From: Agilicoccus flavus
GTDB lineage: Bacteria > Actinomycetota > Actinomycetes > Actinomycetales > Dermatophilaceae
Length of the DNA: 64,000 bases
Assembly (NCBI RefSeq): GCF_014857905.1
Contig: NZ_JACYXE010000006.1
Location: 124,001-188,000, forward strand
Direction: 5' to 3'
The position numbers and the translations under genes are program-made. Each line of letters opens with the position of its first letter. Positions within the stretch are counted from its first letter, which is position 1. The notes below the pieces were generated by a model that had not been told where the DNA came from, made no database searches, and worked only from the letters and a program-made list of their open reading frames with translations. This document shows, in pieces, positions 8,272 through 17,589 of this stretch.

Positions 8272-9036
8272 GTGCCCACGCTCGGACGCGCCGCCCGCTC
8301 TACCTCGCCGACCCCCTCGCGCCGCCTCGGCCTCGCCGCGGCCCTCGCCGCGGGCGTCCTCGTCGCCGGAGGCGCCGCTCCGGCGCAGGCCGCGGGTGCG
8401 CAGGCAGTGGCGCCGGTCTCCGCCACTGTCACCCAGGCGTCCCAGGCCCCGGTGGCGCCGGCGCCGAAGGCCCGGCCGCTGGTGCAGGTCGTCGGATCGG
8501 TCGTGCCGCGCGGCGTCCACGCGCCGGTCCTGGTGGCGGGCGCGGGGCCGCTGGTCCTCGGTGCGGTCGCCGCGCAGGCCGGCGCGAAGGCCGTGACGCC
8601 GACCGCGACCGCCGGCGCCGCGATGCGCACCCAGGCGGTCCGGGCCCAGGCCCGGGCGGCCCGCGCGAAGGTCACGGCCTCCCGCAGCAGTGCACGGAAG
8701 GCCGCGTCGGCCCGTCCGGCCCGCGCGGCGCTCTCGGGTAGCCCGAAGACCATCGCCCGCTCGCTCGTCGCGTCCAAGGGGTGGGGTGCCCAGCAGTTCC
8801 GGTGCCTGGAGAAGCTGTGGGACAAGGAGAGCGACTGGATCGCGACGGCGGACAACCCGACGTCGAGCGCCTACGGCATCCCGCAGGCACTGCCGGGCCA
8901 CAAGATGGCGTCGGAGGGGCCGAGGTGGCGCACCGACCCGGCCACGCAGATCCGCTGGGGCCTGAAGTACATCGACGGCCGCTACGGCACGCCGTGCGAG
9001 GCGTGGGCGCACTCGCGCGCGAACAACTGGTACTAA
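8272..9036 (+). CDS. Secreted transglycosylase-like / aggregation-promoting-factor-like protein
   Basis: The 254-residue precursor has a signal peptide (basic N-terminus, then LGLAAALAAGVLVAGGAAPA, probable cleavage after AQA near residue 40). An Ala/Val/Pro-rich linker (about 40-150) follows, then a C-terminal lysozyme-fold domain. That domain holds FRCLEKLWDKESDW, where the Glu of KES is the likely catalytic acid, then SSAYGIPQALPG and the ending SRANNWY. A Cys pair (FRCLEK and TPCEAW) probably forms a disulfide. Such proteins cleave or bind peptidoglycan outside the cell. GTG 8272 has GGAGG six bases upstream. It is flanked downstream by a terminator shared with coaA. Confidence 0.85.
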   Translation: MPTLGRAARSTSPTPSRRLGLAAALAAGVLVAGGAAPAQAAGAQAVAPVSATVTQASQAPVAPAPKARPLVQVVGSVVPRGVHAPVLVAGAGPLVLGAVAAQAGAKAVTPTATAGAAMRTQAVRAQARAARAKVTASRSSARKAASARPARAALSGSPKTIARSLVASKGWGAQQFRCLEKLWDKESDWIATADNPTSSAYGIPQALPGHKMASEGPRWRTDPATQIRWGLKYIDGRYGTPCEAWAHSRANNWY

Positions 9037-9060
9037 CAGAGGGGAACGTTCCCACCCGAG

Positions 9061-9085
9061 ACCCCGGTCGCCCCGCGACCGGGGT
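9061..9085. terminator. Bidirectional terminator between transglycosylase-like gene and coaA
   Basis: Perfect 11-bp arms ACCCCGGTCGC (9061-9071) and GCGACCGGGGT (9075-9085) enclose a 3-base loop between convergent genes. A second perfect palindrome, GGGAACGTTCCC, lies at 9042-9053. Confidence 0.75.
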
Positions 9086-9103
9086 TCGTGGTTCCCGGCG
9101 CCG

Positions 9104-10066
9104 TCACAGCTTGCGCAGGCGCATGCGCTGGACGCTGTGGTCGGCGCCCTTGCTGAGGACGAGGGTGGCGCGTCCGCGGGTGGTGAGCACGTTGTCGACG
9201 AGGTTGGGTTCGTTGATGGTGCGCCAGATGTGTTCGGCGGTCTCGCGGGCCTGCTCGTCGGAGAGCGACGCGTACCGGTGGAAGTACGACTCGGGCTTGG
9301 CGAAGGCGATCTCGCGCAGTCGGGTGAAGCGGTCGATGTACCAGCTGCGGATGTGGTCGACGCGGGCGTCGACGTAGACGGAGAAGTCGAAGAAGTCGCT
9401 GACGGCGAGGCCGGTGCGGCCGTCGCCGCGCACGCGGGGGGCCTGGAGGACGTTGAGGCCTTCGACGATGAGCACGTCGGGGCGGCTCACGAGCGTCTGC
9501 CGGTCGGGGACGATGTCGTACGTGAGGTGGCTGTAGACGGGGGCGGCGACGCGGTCGCGGCCGGCCTTGACTGCGGCGACGAAGCGCAGGAGGGCCCGCT
9601 GGTCGTAGGACTCGGGGAAGCCCTTGCGGTGGAGGATGCCGCGGCGTTCGAGCTCGGCGTTGGGGTGGAGGAATCCGTCGGTGGTGACGAGTTCGACGCG
9701 TGGGGTGTCGGGCCAGCGGGACATGAGCTCGCGCAGGATGCGGGCCGTCGTGGACTTGCCGACGGCGACCGAGCCGGCGACGCCGATGACGAAGGGGGTG
9801 CGTTCGGGGCGTTCGCCGAGGAAGTCGGAGGTGACGCGGTGGAGTCGCCCGGTGCCCTCGACGTAGTAGGCGAGGAGGCGGGACAGGGGGAGGTAGACCT
9901 CCTCGACCTCGGCGAGGTCGAGGCGCTCCCCGAGGCCGCGGAGGCGTTCGACGTCCTCGCCGGTGAGGCTCATGGGGTGGTGGCGGCGCAGCCGGGCCCA
10001 GTCGCTCCGGTCGAACTCGACGTAGGGCGAGGGCATCGTGGTGGGGCCGTTGCTCACCGGGCACAT
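9104..10066 (-). CDS. coaA: Pantothenate kinase, type I (CoaA)
   Basis: CoaA phosphorylates pantothenate, the first and usually rate-limiting step of coenzyme A synthesis. The 320-residue product has the P-loop [15 protein letters not shown] near residues 92-106, then [18 protein letters not shown] and the C-terminal [12 protein letters not shown] that closes the family. Length is normal (about 310-320). The start is uncertain: ATG 10066, GTG 10057 and ATG 10036 are all in frame and none has a good ribosome binding site; conservation begins at [10 protein letters not shown]. It is divergent from glmS across about 200 bases. It corresponds to Rv1092c in M. tuberculosis. Confidence 0.94.
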   Translation of the reverse strand: MCPVSNGPTTMPSPYVEFDRSDWARLRRHHPMSLTGEDVERLRGLGERLDLAEVEEVYLPLSRLLAYYVEGTGRLHRVTSDFLGERPERTPFVIGVAGSVAVGKSTTARILRELMSRWPDTPRVELVTTDGFLHPNAELERRGILHRKGFPESYDQRALLRFVAAVKAGRDRVAAPVYSHLTYDIVPDRQTLVSRPDVLIVEGLNVLQAPRVRGDGRTGLAVSDFFDFSVYVDARVDHIRSWYIDRFTRLREIAFAKPESYFHRYASLSDEQARETAEHIWRTINEPNLVDNVLTTRGRATLVLSKGADHSVQRMRLRKL

Positions 10067-10254
10067 TGTTGCGCATGGCTGCCCTGGTCGTGGGCGGCGC
10101 CCGTCGCCGGGAATGGTCGCGCGGTGGGTCGTCCGGGGCCGGTCCGGCCGGCCGGTCGCCGGTGGGTGCGGCCCGGTGGCCGGCCTCGTGACCCGTGTGC
10201 GACCGGCCGGTGAGCGGGGCGGACGGCGGGGCCGTGGGCGGGTGTCCGGCCCCG

Positions 10255-10260
10255 TACCCT
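10255..10260 (+). promoter_or_regulatory. Leaderless promoter -10 (TACCCT) of glmS
   Basis: TACCCT ends exactly 7 bases before the glmS ATG at 10268, and no ribosome binding site is present. No glmS ribozyme-like leader exists because there is no room for one. The rest of the 200-base coaA/glmS gap shows nothing else I can name. Confidence 0.45.
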
Positions 10261-10267
10261 GGTGTCC

Positions 10268-12127
10268 ATGTGTGGAATCGTGGGATACGTGGGGCCGCGG
10301 CGTGACGACCGCGCCCAGCAGGTGGTCATGGAGGGGCTCGCCCGCCTCGAGTACCGGGGGTACGACTCGGCGGGCATCGCGCTCGTCGCGGACGGCGAGG
10401 TGGCCACGCGCAAGGCGGCCGGCAAGCTCGCGAACCTGCGCGCGGCGCTCGAAAACGCCCCGCTGCCGCCCTCTGCGGCCGGCATCGGCCACACGCGGTG
10501 GGCGACCCACGGCGGCCCGACCGACGCGAACGCCCACCCGCACCGCGGTGGCACCGACGGCCGGCTCGCCCTCATCCACAACGGCATCATCGAGAACTTC
10601 CACTCCCTGAAGACCGAGCTGCTCGCCGACGGCGTGGAGTTCACCTCCGAGACGGACACGGAGGTCGCGGCGCACCTCGTGGCCCGCGCCTACGAGCAGA
10701 CGGGCGACCTCACGGAGGCGATGCGCGCCGTCGTCAACCGCCTCGAGGGTGCGTTCACGCTCCTCGCCGTGCACGCCGACGCTCCGCAGACGGTCGTCGG
10801 CGCGCGCCGCAACTCCCCGCTCGTCGTCGGCCTCGGCGACGGCGAGAACTTCCTCGGCTCCGACGTCGCCGCCTTCATCGGCTACACCAAGCAGGCGATG
10901 GAGATGGGCCAGGACCAGATCGCGACGATCACGCCCACGTCGGTGGAGGTCATCGGGTTCGACGGGCAGCCCGCGCAGGGCGCCCGGTTCGAGGTCACGT
11001 GGGACGCCGCGGCCGCCGAGAAGGGCGGCTACGCCACGTTCATGGAGAAGGAGATCAACGAGCAGCCGCACGCGGTGGGGGACACGTTGCTGGGGCGCAC
11101 CGACTCCGCCGGCGCGCTGGTGCTCGACGAGGTCCGCATCTCCGAGGACGAGCTGCGTGCGGTCGACCGCATCGTCATCGTCGCCTGCGGCACCGCCTCG
11201 TACGCCGGCATGGTCGCCAAGTACGCCATCGAGCACTGGACGCGGATCCAGTGCGAGGTCGAACTCGCGCACGAGTTCCGCTACCGCGACCCGGTCATCG
11301 GCGCGAACACGCTCGTCGTGTCGATCAGCCAGTCGGGCGAGACGATGGACACGCTCATGGCGGTCAAGCACGCGCGTGAGCTGGGCGCGAAGACGGTGTC
11401 GATCTGCAACACGCACGGCGCGACGATCCCGCGGGAGTCGGACGCGGTGCTGTACACGCACGCGGGCCCCGAGATCGCGGTCGCGTCCACGAAGGCGTTC
11501 CTCGCGCAGATCACGGCCTGCTACGTCCTCGGGCTCTACCTCGCTCAGCTGCGCGGCGGCACGCACGCCGACGAGGCGCAGGCCGTCATGCGCGAGCTCG
11601 CGCAGGTGCCGGAGAAGATCGAGACGCTCCTGGGCCAGATGGACCGCGTCAAGGAGATCGCCTACTTCATGGCCGACACCCGCTCGGTCCTCTTCCTCGG
11701 CCGGCACGTCGGGTACCCCATCGCGATGGAGGGGGCGCTCAAGCTCAAGGAGCTCGCCTACATCCACGCCGAGGGCTTCGCGGCGGGCGAGCTCAAGCAC
11801 GGCCCGATCGCCCTCATCGAGCCCGGCCAGCCGGTGTTCATCGTGGTCCCCGGCCCGGACACGCCGCACGGGCTGCACCACAAGGTCGTCTCGAACATCC
11901 AGGAGATCCGGGCCCGCGGCGCGCGCACGCTCGTCATCGCGGAGGAGGGCGACGAGGACGTCGTGCCGTTCGCGGACGAGGTCATCCGCATCCCCGCGAC
12001 GCCGCCGTTGCTCGCGCCGCTGCTGTCGGTCGTGCCGCTGCAGGTCTTCGCGCTCGAGCTCGCCACCGCCAAGGGTCTCGACGTCGACCAGCCGCGCAAC
12101 CTCGCCAAGAGCGTCACGGTCGAGTAG
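10268..12127 (+). CDS. glmS: Glutamine-fructose-6-phosphate aminotransferase (isomerizing)
   Basis: GlmS makes glucosamine-6-phosphate from fructose-6-phosphate and glutamine, the entry to UDP-GlcNAc and peptidoglycan; in mycothiol producers the same pool supports GlcNAc-Ins. The 619-residue protein has the N-terminal glutaminase domain beginning MCGIVGYVG, two SIS domains (about 300-430 and 470-600; [11 protein letters not shown] and the [11 protein letters not shown] region) and the conserved C-terminal tail [15 protein letters not shown]. The start must be ATG 10268, because the catalytic Cys has to become residue 1; an in-frame start 6 bases upstream would bury it. It heads a run of genes through nnr. 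Confidence 0.97.
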   Translation: MCGIVGYVGPRRDDRAQQVVMEGLARLEYRGYDSAGIALVADGEVATRKAAGKLANLRAALENAPLPPSAAGIGHTRWATHGGPTDANAHPHRGGTDGRLALIHNGIIENFHSLKTELLADGVEFTSETDTEVAAHLVARAYEQTGDLTEAMRAVVNRLEGAFTLLAVHADAPQTVVGARRNSPLVVGLGDGENFLGSDVAAFIGYTKQAMEMGQDQIATITPTSVEVIGFDGQPAQGARFEVTWDAAAAEKGGYATFMEKEINEQPHAVGDTLLGRTDSAGALVLDEVRISEDELRAVDRIVIVACGTASYAGMVAKYAIEHWTRIQCEVELAHEFRYRDPVIGANTLVVSISQSGETMDTLMAVKHARELGAKTVSICNTHGATIPRESDAVLYTHAGPEIAVASTKAFLAQITACYVLGLYLAQLRGGTHADEAQAVMRELAQVPEKIETLLGQMDRVKEIAYFMADTRSVLFLGRHVGYPIAMEGALKLKELAYIHAEGFAAGELKHGPIALIEPGQPVFIVVPGPDTPHGLHHKVVSNIQEIRARGARTLVIAEEGDEDVVPFADEVIRIPATPPLLAPLLSVVPLQVFALELATAKGLDVDQPRNLAKSVTVE

Positions 12128-12149
12128 GCCCGGGGGATCAGGAGGCGCC

Positions 12150-12530
12150 GTGATCGTCGGGATCGGGGTGGACGTCGTCGACGTCGCCCGCTTCGAGCGC
12201 GTGCTCAGCCGCACGCCGACAATGGCGGCGCGCCTGTTCGTCGAGGCCGAGCGGGGGCTGCCCATGGCCTCGCTCGCGGGGCGGTTCGCCGCCAAGGAGG
12301 CGGTGGCCAAGACGCTCGGCTCGCCGCCCGGGCTCGGCTGGCACGACGCCTGGGTCGAGCGGGGGGCGCACGGTCGCCCACTGCTGCGCGTGGGGGGCCC
12401 CGTGGCGTCGGCGGCGGCGCAGCTCGGGATCACGCACTGGCACCTGTCCATCTCCCACGACGGCGGGGTCGCCGCGGCGTACGTCGTGGCGGAGGCCCGA
12501 CCCGGTCCGGCCGGGCCGCCGGCCGGCTGA
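12150..12530 (+). CDS. acpS: Holo-[acyl-carrier-protein] synthase
   Basis: AcpS transfers the 4'-phosphopantetheine arm from coenzyme A to acyl carrier protein. The 126-residue product has the two family motifs: [11 protein letters not shown] at the N-terminus, with the Mg-binding Asp, and [12 protein letters not shown] near residues 48-60. It ends in the core strand [19 protein letters not shown] 12150 has AGGAGG four bases upstream. It lies 22 bases after glmS in the same direction and 62 bases before nnr. The grouping glmS-acpS-nnr is conserved in actinobacteria. Confidence 0.95.
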   Translation: MIVGIGVDVVDVARFERVLSRTPTMAARLFVEAERGLPMASLAGRFAAKEAVAKTLGSPPGLGWHDAWVERGAHGRPLLRVGGPVASAAAQLGITHWHLSISHDGGVAAAYVVAEARPGPAGPPAG

Positions 12531-12592
12531 CACCCGGCCACACCGGCAACCAGCCACGCCGACATCCACCCCCAGAAGGAAGGACGCGACCC

Positions 12593-14236
12593 ATGCCGAC
12601 ACAGACCTGGTCCGTGCAGGACGTCCGCGACGCCGAGCGGGCGGCGATGGCCGACCTGCCGGAGGGCGAGCTCATGGGCCGCGCGGCCCGCGGCCTCGCG
12701 CTCGTGCTGCGGGCGCGGGCGGCCGAGCTCACCGAGGCGGCCGACGGCGCCGGCGCGCGCCTCGTCGTGCTCGCCGGGTCGGGCGGCAACGGCGGCGACG
12801 CCGTGTACGCGGCGGCGCGCGTGGCCGACGCCCCCGAGATCGCGGGCGTGGTCGTCGTCCGGACCGGCTCCGACCTGCACGAGGGCGCCCTCGCCGCCGC
12901 CCTCGAGGCGGGGGTGGGCGTGCTCGACTGCTCCGAGGTCGAGGTGGGTGACACCGACGGCTCCGGCGCGGACGACGACGACGCCGACGCCGCCGGCGAC
13001 GCGGCGCCGGAGGTGCCCGAGGCGTTGCGCGCGGCCCTCGAGGCGCTCGCGGAGGCGGACGTCGTCGTCGACGGGATGATCGGCATCGGCGGCCGGCCGG
13101 GGCTGTCGGGGGTCGGGGCGGTGCTCGCGGACGCCATCGGGCCGGACGCGTACGTCGTCGCGGTGGATCTCCCGAGCGGCACCGACCCCGGCGGCGAGCG
13201 CGTCGTGCCCGACGCGGTCTTCGCCGACGAGACGGTGACGTTCGGGGTGGCCAAGCCGGTGCACGTCCTCGCGGGGGCCCCCGCCACGGGGCTGCTCACG
13301 GTCGTCGACATCGGCGTCACCCCGGCGGGGCCGCCGGCGGCGGAGCGGCTCGACCTCGACGACGTCGCCGGCCTGTGGCCCGTGCCCGGCCCCGCCGACG
13401 ACAAGTACTCCCGCGGGGTGCTCGGCGTCGTCGCCGGCGGCGAGGAGTACACCGGCGCGCCCGTGCTGTCGGTGACGGCCGCGGTGTGCTCCGGGGCGGG
13501 CATGGTCCGCTACGTCGGGCCGCCGACCCCGACCCGGCTCGTCCGCGAGCGCGTCCCCGAGGCCGTGCACGGCGTCGGGCGCGTGCAGGCCTGGCTCGTC
13601 GGGCCCGGCCTGGACCCGCACCCGGCGGACGACGACGAGGCCGGGCAGGCTCAGGTCCGGGCGGCTCGGGAGGCCCTGGCCTCCGGCGAGCCCGCGGTCG
13701 TCGACGCCGGCGGGCTGGAGCTGCTCGACGGCCCGCGCGCGGGCGCCGGGGCCCGCACCCTGCTCACCCCGCACGCGGGGGAGCTCGCCCGCCTGCTCGA
13801 CCGGCTCGAGGGCCGGGAGCCGGGCGCGACCCCGCGGGAGCAGGTCGAGGCCGAGCCGGTCGCGCACGCCCGGCGCGCGGCCCGGCTCACGCACGCGACG
13901 GTGCTGCTCAAGGGCGCGACGACGTACGTCGTGCCGCCCACGGACGCGCTGCCCGTCCGGGCCCAGGCCGACGCGCCCCCCTGGCTCGCGACCGCGGGGG
14001 CCGGCGACGTCCTCGCCGGTCTCGCCGGCACGCTGCTCGCGGCGGGGCTCGACCCGCTCGACGCCGGCTCGCTCGCGGCGCTCGTCCACGGGCGGGCCGC
14101 CGACGCGGCCGTCCCCGGCGGGCCCGTGCGGGCGCTCGCCGTCGCCGAGGCGATCGGTCCGGTCGTGGCCACCCTGCTGCGGCGGACGCGTCGGGACCCC
14201 TCGACCGAGCGCGGTGGTGTCCTCGGTGGCCGGTGA
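12593..14236 (+). CDS. nnr: Bifunctional NAD(P)H-hydrate epimerase/dehydratase
   Basis: Nnr repairs damaged hydrated NAD(P)H: the N-terminal YjeF_N half (about residues 1-240; [24 protein letters not shown]) epimerises S/R-NAD(P)HX, and the C-terminal ribokinase-like YjeF_C half (about 250-540; [35 protein letters not shown]) dehydrates the S form using ADP. The 547-residue length is normal for the fused form. An acidic low-complexity insert (around [12 protein letters not shown], near residues 120-140) looks disordered. AAGGAAGG precedes the ATG by about 10 bases. The gene overlaps the following hydrolase by up to 23 bases. Confidence 0.95.
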   Translation: MPTQTWSVQDVRDAERAAMADLPEGELMGRAARGLALVLRARAAELTEAADGAGARLVVLAGSGGNGGDAVYAAARVADAPEIAGVVVVRTGSDLHEGALAAALEAGVGVLDCSEVEVGDTDGSGADDDDADAAGDAAPEVPEALRAALEALAEADVVVDGMIGIGGRPGLSGVGAVLADAIGPDAYVVAVDLPSGTDPGGERVVPDAVFADETVTFGVAKPVHVLAGAPATGLLTVVDIGVTPAGPPAAERLDLDDVAGLWPVPGPADDKYSRGVLGVVAGGEEYTGAPVLSVTAAVCSGAGMVRYVGPPTPTRLVRERVPEAVHGVGRVQAWLVGPGLDPHPADDDEAGQAQVRAAREALASGEPAVVDAGGLELLDGPRAGAGARTLLTPHAGELARLLDRLEGREPGATPREQVEAEPVAHARRAARLTHATVLLKGATTYVVPPTDALPVRAQADAPPWLATAGAGDVLAGLAGTLLAAGLDPLDAGSLAALVHGRAADAAVPGGPVRALAVAEAIGPVVATLLRRTRRDPSTERGGVLGGR

Positions 14237-15590
14237 GTCGCGGCCCCGCCGGCGCGGGGTGCCCTCGCTGCCGTCCCTCGCCTCCGGGGCGGGGCGGCGC
14301 GGGCTCCCGGTCGTCGGCGTGGGGTTGGGACTGGCCGCCGCGAGCCTGACGGCCGTCGCCGGTCTCGCCGCCGACCGGTTGAGCCGGGACCGCCGGCTCT
14401 CCGTGGCGCTCGACGACGACCTGGGGCCCGACGCCCTCGTCGCCGTCCCCGACCGGGAGGTCGTCGTCACCACCTCCGACGGCATCGAGCTGCACGTGGA
14501 GGTCGACGAGCCTGCCGGGGCGGATCCCGCGGCGCCGACGATCGTCCTCTCCCACGGGTACTGCCTGTCGTCGCGCTCGTGGGTGTTCCAGCGGCGCGCC
14601 TTCGCGGACGCGGGATACCGAGTCGTCGCGTGGGACCAGCGGGGGCACGGCGCCTCGGGCACGGGTCCGGCCGACGCCTACGACCTCGATCGCCTCGGTG
14701 ACGACCTCGCGCTCGTCATCGAGACCGTCGCGCCGCGGGGCGACCTCGTCCTCGTCGGCCACTCGATGGGCGGCATGACGATGATGTCGCTCGCCCTCGA
14801 GCACCCCGACGTGCTCGAGCGCGTCGTCGGCGCGGCGTTCGTGTCGACGAGCCCCGGCGGGCTCGCCGAGGTGACGTACGGGCTCGGGGCCTCGCTCGGC
14901 GGGCTCGTGCACCGGCTCGGCCCGGGCGCGACCGGCCTCCTCGCCCCCCGGCAGAGGGCCGTCGACGCCACGGTGCGCCTCGCGCGGGACGTCGTCGACT
15001 ACCTCGTCGACTGGGGCTCGTTCGCCTCGCCGGTGCCGCTGTCGGTCGCCCACCTCACGGCCGAGATGATCTTCGGCACACGCATGGAGGTCATCTCCGC
15101 GTTCTTCGGGCGCTTCGACGCCCACGACAAGCGCGAGGCTCTCGAGGCGTTCGACGGCATCGAGACGCTCGTCCTCTCCGGGGTCCAAGACCGCCTCACG
15201 CCGCCCTCGCACAGCGAGGAGATCGTGCGCCTCGTGCCGGGGGCCGAGCAGGTCCTCGTCAGCGACGCCGGCCACGTCATCATGCTCGAGCACCCGGCCG
15301 TCGTCTCCGAGCACCTGCTCGACCTCGTGGCCCGGGCCCGCCGGGCGCGCGACGACGACGGTGCCGGGCGGCGCGAGCACTCCGACGACTCCGACGGCGA
15401 CGACTCGGGTCACGAGTCGAGGCGGGGCGGCGCGAGCGGGCGTGACCCGGCCGGCGAGCGCCGCTCGGCGGGCCGTCGCGTACCGCGCACCGTCACCGAC
15501 GTCGCCGCGCGCACCCGGGCCGCCCGCGCCCGGCGCTCGTCGCGGCCCGTGATCCGCCCCGTCGTCCGCCCCCGCAGGAGGAGCTCGTGA
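14214..15590 (+). CDS. Alpha/beta hydrolase with Arg-rich tail
   Basis: The 458-residue protein (from the first GTG; GTG 14217 and 14226 are equally possible) has a hydrophobic N-terminal stretch near residues 25-50, probably a membrane anchor, and a full alpha/beta hydrolase fold. The oxyanion region is [12 protein letters not shown], the nucleophile elbow GHSMGGM, the acid lies in GVQDRLTPP and the His in DAGHVIML. The last ~85 residues are a low-complexity, extremely Arg-rich tail beyond the fold. Its stop overlaps tsaE (GTGA). In many actinobacteria an alanine racemase gene sits between nnr and this hydrolase; it is absent here. Substrate unknown. Confidence 0.85.
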   Translation: MVSSVAGESRPRRRGVPSLPSLASGAGRRGLPVVGVGLGLAAASLTAVAGLAADRLSRDRRLSVALDDDLGPDALVAVPDREVVVTTSDGIELHVEVDEPAGADPAAPTIVLSHGYCLSSRSWVFQRRAFADAGYRVVAWDQRGHGASGTGPADAYDLDRLGDDLALVIETVAPRGDLVLVGHSMGGMTMMSLALEHPDVLERVVGAAFVSTSPGGLAEVTYGLGASLGGLVHRLGPGATGLLAPRQRAVDATVRLARDVVDYLVDWGSFASPVPLSVAHLTAEMIFGTRMEVISAFFGRFDAHDKREALEAFDGIETLVLSGVQDRLTPPSHSEEIVRLVPGAEQVLVSDAGHVIMLEHPAVVSEHLLDLVARARRARDDDGAGRREHSDDSDGDDSGHESRRGGASGRDPAGERRSAGRRVPRTVTDVAARTRAARARRSSRPVIRPVVRPRRRSS

Positions 15591-16174
15591 CCGACCCCAC
15601 GGATGCCACCGATGCCGCCGGCACCGTGGCCGGGATCCCCTTCGAGGAAGACCTCAGGCTCGAGACCGCGCAGGAGGCCCGGGACCTGGGGCGACGCCTC
15701 GCCGGTGCCCTGCGGGCGGGCGACCTGCTCATCCTCACCGGCGAGCTCGGTGCGGGGAAGACGACGTTCACCCAGGGCCTGGCGGAGGGGCTGGGGGTGC
15801 GGGGGCCGATCACGTCGCCGACGTTCGTCATCGCCCGCGTCCACCCGAGCCTGGTCGGCGGTCCCGTGCTCGTCCACGCCGACGCCTACCGCCTCTCCGG
15901 CGAGCTCGACCTCGAGGCGCTCGACCTCGACGCCGACCTCGACCGCGCCGTCACCGTCGTCGAGTGGGGCAAGGGCCTCGCCGAGGCGCTGAGCGAGGAC
16001 CACCTCGAGGTGGTGCTCACCCGCGCGGTGGGTGGCGCGGCGCCGTCCCCGGCGGGACGCGGCGAGGACGACAAGGACTCCGAGCCCGCCGAGGACCTCG
16101 ACGACTCCGAGGACGCCGAGGCGGCCGACCCCCGCACGGTCCGGCTCGTCGGCCACGGGGACCGCTGGGCCTGA
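15587..16174 (+). CDS. tsaE: tRNA t6A biosynthesis ATPase TsaE
   Basis: TsaE is the ATPase that drives the TsaB-TsaD complex, which installs threonylcarbamoyl on A37 of ANN-decoding tRNAs. Walker A is GELGAGKTTFTQG near residues 52-64, followed by the switch-like TSPTFVIARVH and the VEWGKGL motif near residue 125. The family core ends about residue 148; the remaining ~47 residues are an acidic low-complexity insert (EDDKDSEPAEDLDDSEDAE) followed by a short final strand. The GTG start overlaps the previous stop (GTGA) and has AGGAGG upstream. tsaB, rimI and tsaD follow. Confidence 0.94.
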   Translation: MTDPTDATDAAGTVAGIPFEEDLRLETAQEARDLGRRLAGALRAGDLLILTGELGAGKTTFTQGLAEGLGVRGPITSPTFVIARVHPSLVGGPVLVHADAYRLSGELDLEALDLDADLDRAVTVVEWGKGLAEALSEDHLEVVLTRAVGGAAPSPAGRGEDDKDSEPAEDLDDSEDAEAADPRTVRLVGHGDRWA

Positions 16175-16213
16175 GCCGGCCCTCGGCCGTGCCGGGGCGG
16201 GCGGAGCGGTCCG

Positions 16214-16219
16214 TATCGT
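16214..16219 (+). promoter_or_regulatory. Leaderless promoter -10 (TATCGT) of tsaB
   Basis: TATCGT ends 6 bases before GTG 16226, and no ribosome binding site precedes that start. It would give tsaB-rimI-tsaD a promoter of their own, separate from the upstream run. Confidence 0.4.
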
Positions 16220-16225
16220 AGGGGC

Positions 16226-16921
16226 GTGCTGCTGCTCGCCATGGACACCTCGACGTCGGCCGTCACCGCGGCCGTCCACGACGGCTCGGCCGTCCTCGCG
16301 CGCCGCGGCGTCCTCGACGTGCGGGCGCACGCGGAGCTGCTCACGCCCCTGGTCCGCGACGTCCTCGCCGAGGCCGGCGCCGCGCCCTCCGACGTCACAC
16401 ACGTCGTCGGCGGCCGCGGGCCGGGCCCCTTCACGGGCCTGCGCGTCGGCCTCGTCACCGCGGAGACCTTCGCGTTCGCCGTCGGGGCGACGTCCGGCGG
16501 ATGGGGGAGCCTCGACGCCATGGCGCACGGCCTCTGGCTCACCGGCGACGCCCCCGGCCGCTTCGTCGTCGCCACCGACGCCCGCCGCAAGGAGGTCTAC
16601 TGGGCCGTCTTCGCCGCGGGGCCGGGCGGGGTCGTGCGCGAGGCCGGCCCGGGCGTCGAGCGTCCCGCGGACCTGCCCGCCGACGTCCGCGAACTGCCGT
16701 GCGCCGGGCGCGGCCCGGGGCTGTACCCGGGAATGTTCGGGCCCGCGGTCGGGCCCCTCGACGTCGACGCCGGCGCCCTGGCCGACGCCGCCGCCCGGCA
16801 CCTGTCCGCCGGCGGCGCCCTGCCGCCGCCGCGGCCCGACTACCTGCGCCGACCCGACGCCGTGCCCCAGGCCGCGGTGAAGTCGGTGACCGCGGCCGAC
16901 GGCCGCCGGGGCCGGCGGTGA
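16226..16921 (+). CDS. tsaB: tRNA t6A biosynthesis scaffold protein TsaB
   Basis: TsaB is the catalytically inactive ASKHA-fold partner of TsaD. The 231-residue product starts [12 protein letters not shown], has the [15 protein letters not shown] block near residues 55-69 and [16 protein letters not shown] near 113-128, all typical of the family. It lacks the metal-binding HxxxH found in TsaD, as expected. GTG 16226 is the only start before the first strand. The stop overlaps the rimI start (GTGA). Order tsaE-tsaB-rimI-tsaD matches Rv3422c-Rv3419c in M. tuberculosis. Confidence 0.93.
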   Translation: MLLLAMDTSTSAVTAAVHDGSAVLARRGVLDVRAHAELLTPLVRDVLAEAGAAPSDVTHVVGGRGPGPFTGLRVGLVTAETFAFAVGATSGGWGSLDAMAHGLWLTGDAPGRFVVATDARRKEVYWAVFAAGPGGVVREAGPGVERPADLPADVRELPCAGRGPGLYPGMFGPAVGPLDVDAGALADAAARHLSAGGALPPPRPDYLRRPDAVPQAAVKSVTAADGRRGRR

Positions 16922-17589
16922 GCGCCCCCACCCCGCTCACGTCCGCGGCCGCGAGCGCCCCCACCCCGCTCACGTCCGCGGCCGCGAGCGCGACCGGGCC
17001 CGAGCCCGTGCTGCGCGAGACGTCGTGGCGCGACGTCGCCACCCTCGCCGCGCTGGAGACGGAGCTGTTCGGCCGCGACGCGTGGAGCGAGGCGTCGTGG
17101 TGGTCCGAGCTCGCCGCCCGGCCGCGCCGGCACTACCTCACCCTCGTCCGCGCCTCCTCCGGCCGGCGCGGCGTCGGCGACGACGGAGGCGGCGACGACG
17201 AGATCCTCGGCTACGCGGGGCTGGACCTCGCGGGGGAGGTCGCCGACGTCATGACGATCGCCGTCGTGCCGGCCGCCCGCGGCGCCGGCCACGGCCGCAC
17301 CCTGCTCGCCGCGCTCGAGGACGCCGCCCGTGCCGCCGGCGCGCGGCACGTCCTCCTCGAGGTCCAGGCCGACAACGCCGCTGCGCTCGGCCTGTACGCC
17401 GCGCGCGGCTTCGTCGAGATCTCCCGCCGCCGCCGGTACTACGGCGACGTCGACGCCGTCGTCATGCGGCTCGACCTCCGCGCGGTCGCCCCGCCGCCGC
17501 CCGACCCTGCGACTCCAGCCGGTCCACCGCATCCATCCGGCCCGGTCATGTCAGCGAGTCCACGCACCCCGCACCAGGAGAACCCGTGA
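16918..17589 (+). CDS. rimI: Ribosomal-protein S18 alanine N-acetyltransferase-like (RimI)
   Basis: A GNAT acetyltransferase of 223 residues. The acetyl-CoA loop [11 protein letters not shown] lies near residues 119-129, followed by [21 protein letters not shown] and [17 protein letters not shown], the typical RimI ending. The N-terminus is extended by a 33-bp exact tandem duplication encoding [11 protein letters not shown] twice. The first GTG (16918) overlaps the tsaB stop (GTGA); a shorter start inside the repeats cannot be excluded. A Pro-rich tail of ~35 residues runs into tsaD. RimI is regularly found in the tsa operon, though its target here is not proven. Confidence 0.88.
   Translation: MSAPTPLTSAAASAPTPLTSAAASATGPEPVLRETSWRDVATLAALETELFGRDAWSEASWWSELAARPRRHYLTLVRASSGRRGVGDDGGGDDEILGYAGLDLAGEVADVMTIAVVPAARGAGHGRTLLAALEDAARAAGARHVLLEVQADNAAALGLYAARGFVEISRRRRYYGDVDAVVMRLDLRAVAPPPPDPATPAGPPHPSGPVMSASPRTPHQENP
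16920..16985 (+). repeat. 33-bp exact tandem duplication inside rimI
   Basis: Bases 16920-16952 and 16953-16985 are identical and in frame. The duplication extends only the presumed disordered N-terminus and keeps the frame. Confidence 0.9.

Noticed and set aside
10067-10267. glmS ribozyme or other long leader
   Set aside because: The -10 leaves no leader, and no catalytic core is seen.
9104-14662. A 1852-codon open frame on the minus strand across coaA, glmS, acpS and nnr
   Set aside because: Only its last part (coaA) is real. The rest mirrors plus-strand genes with clear families; long antisense frames are expected at this G+C content.
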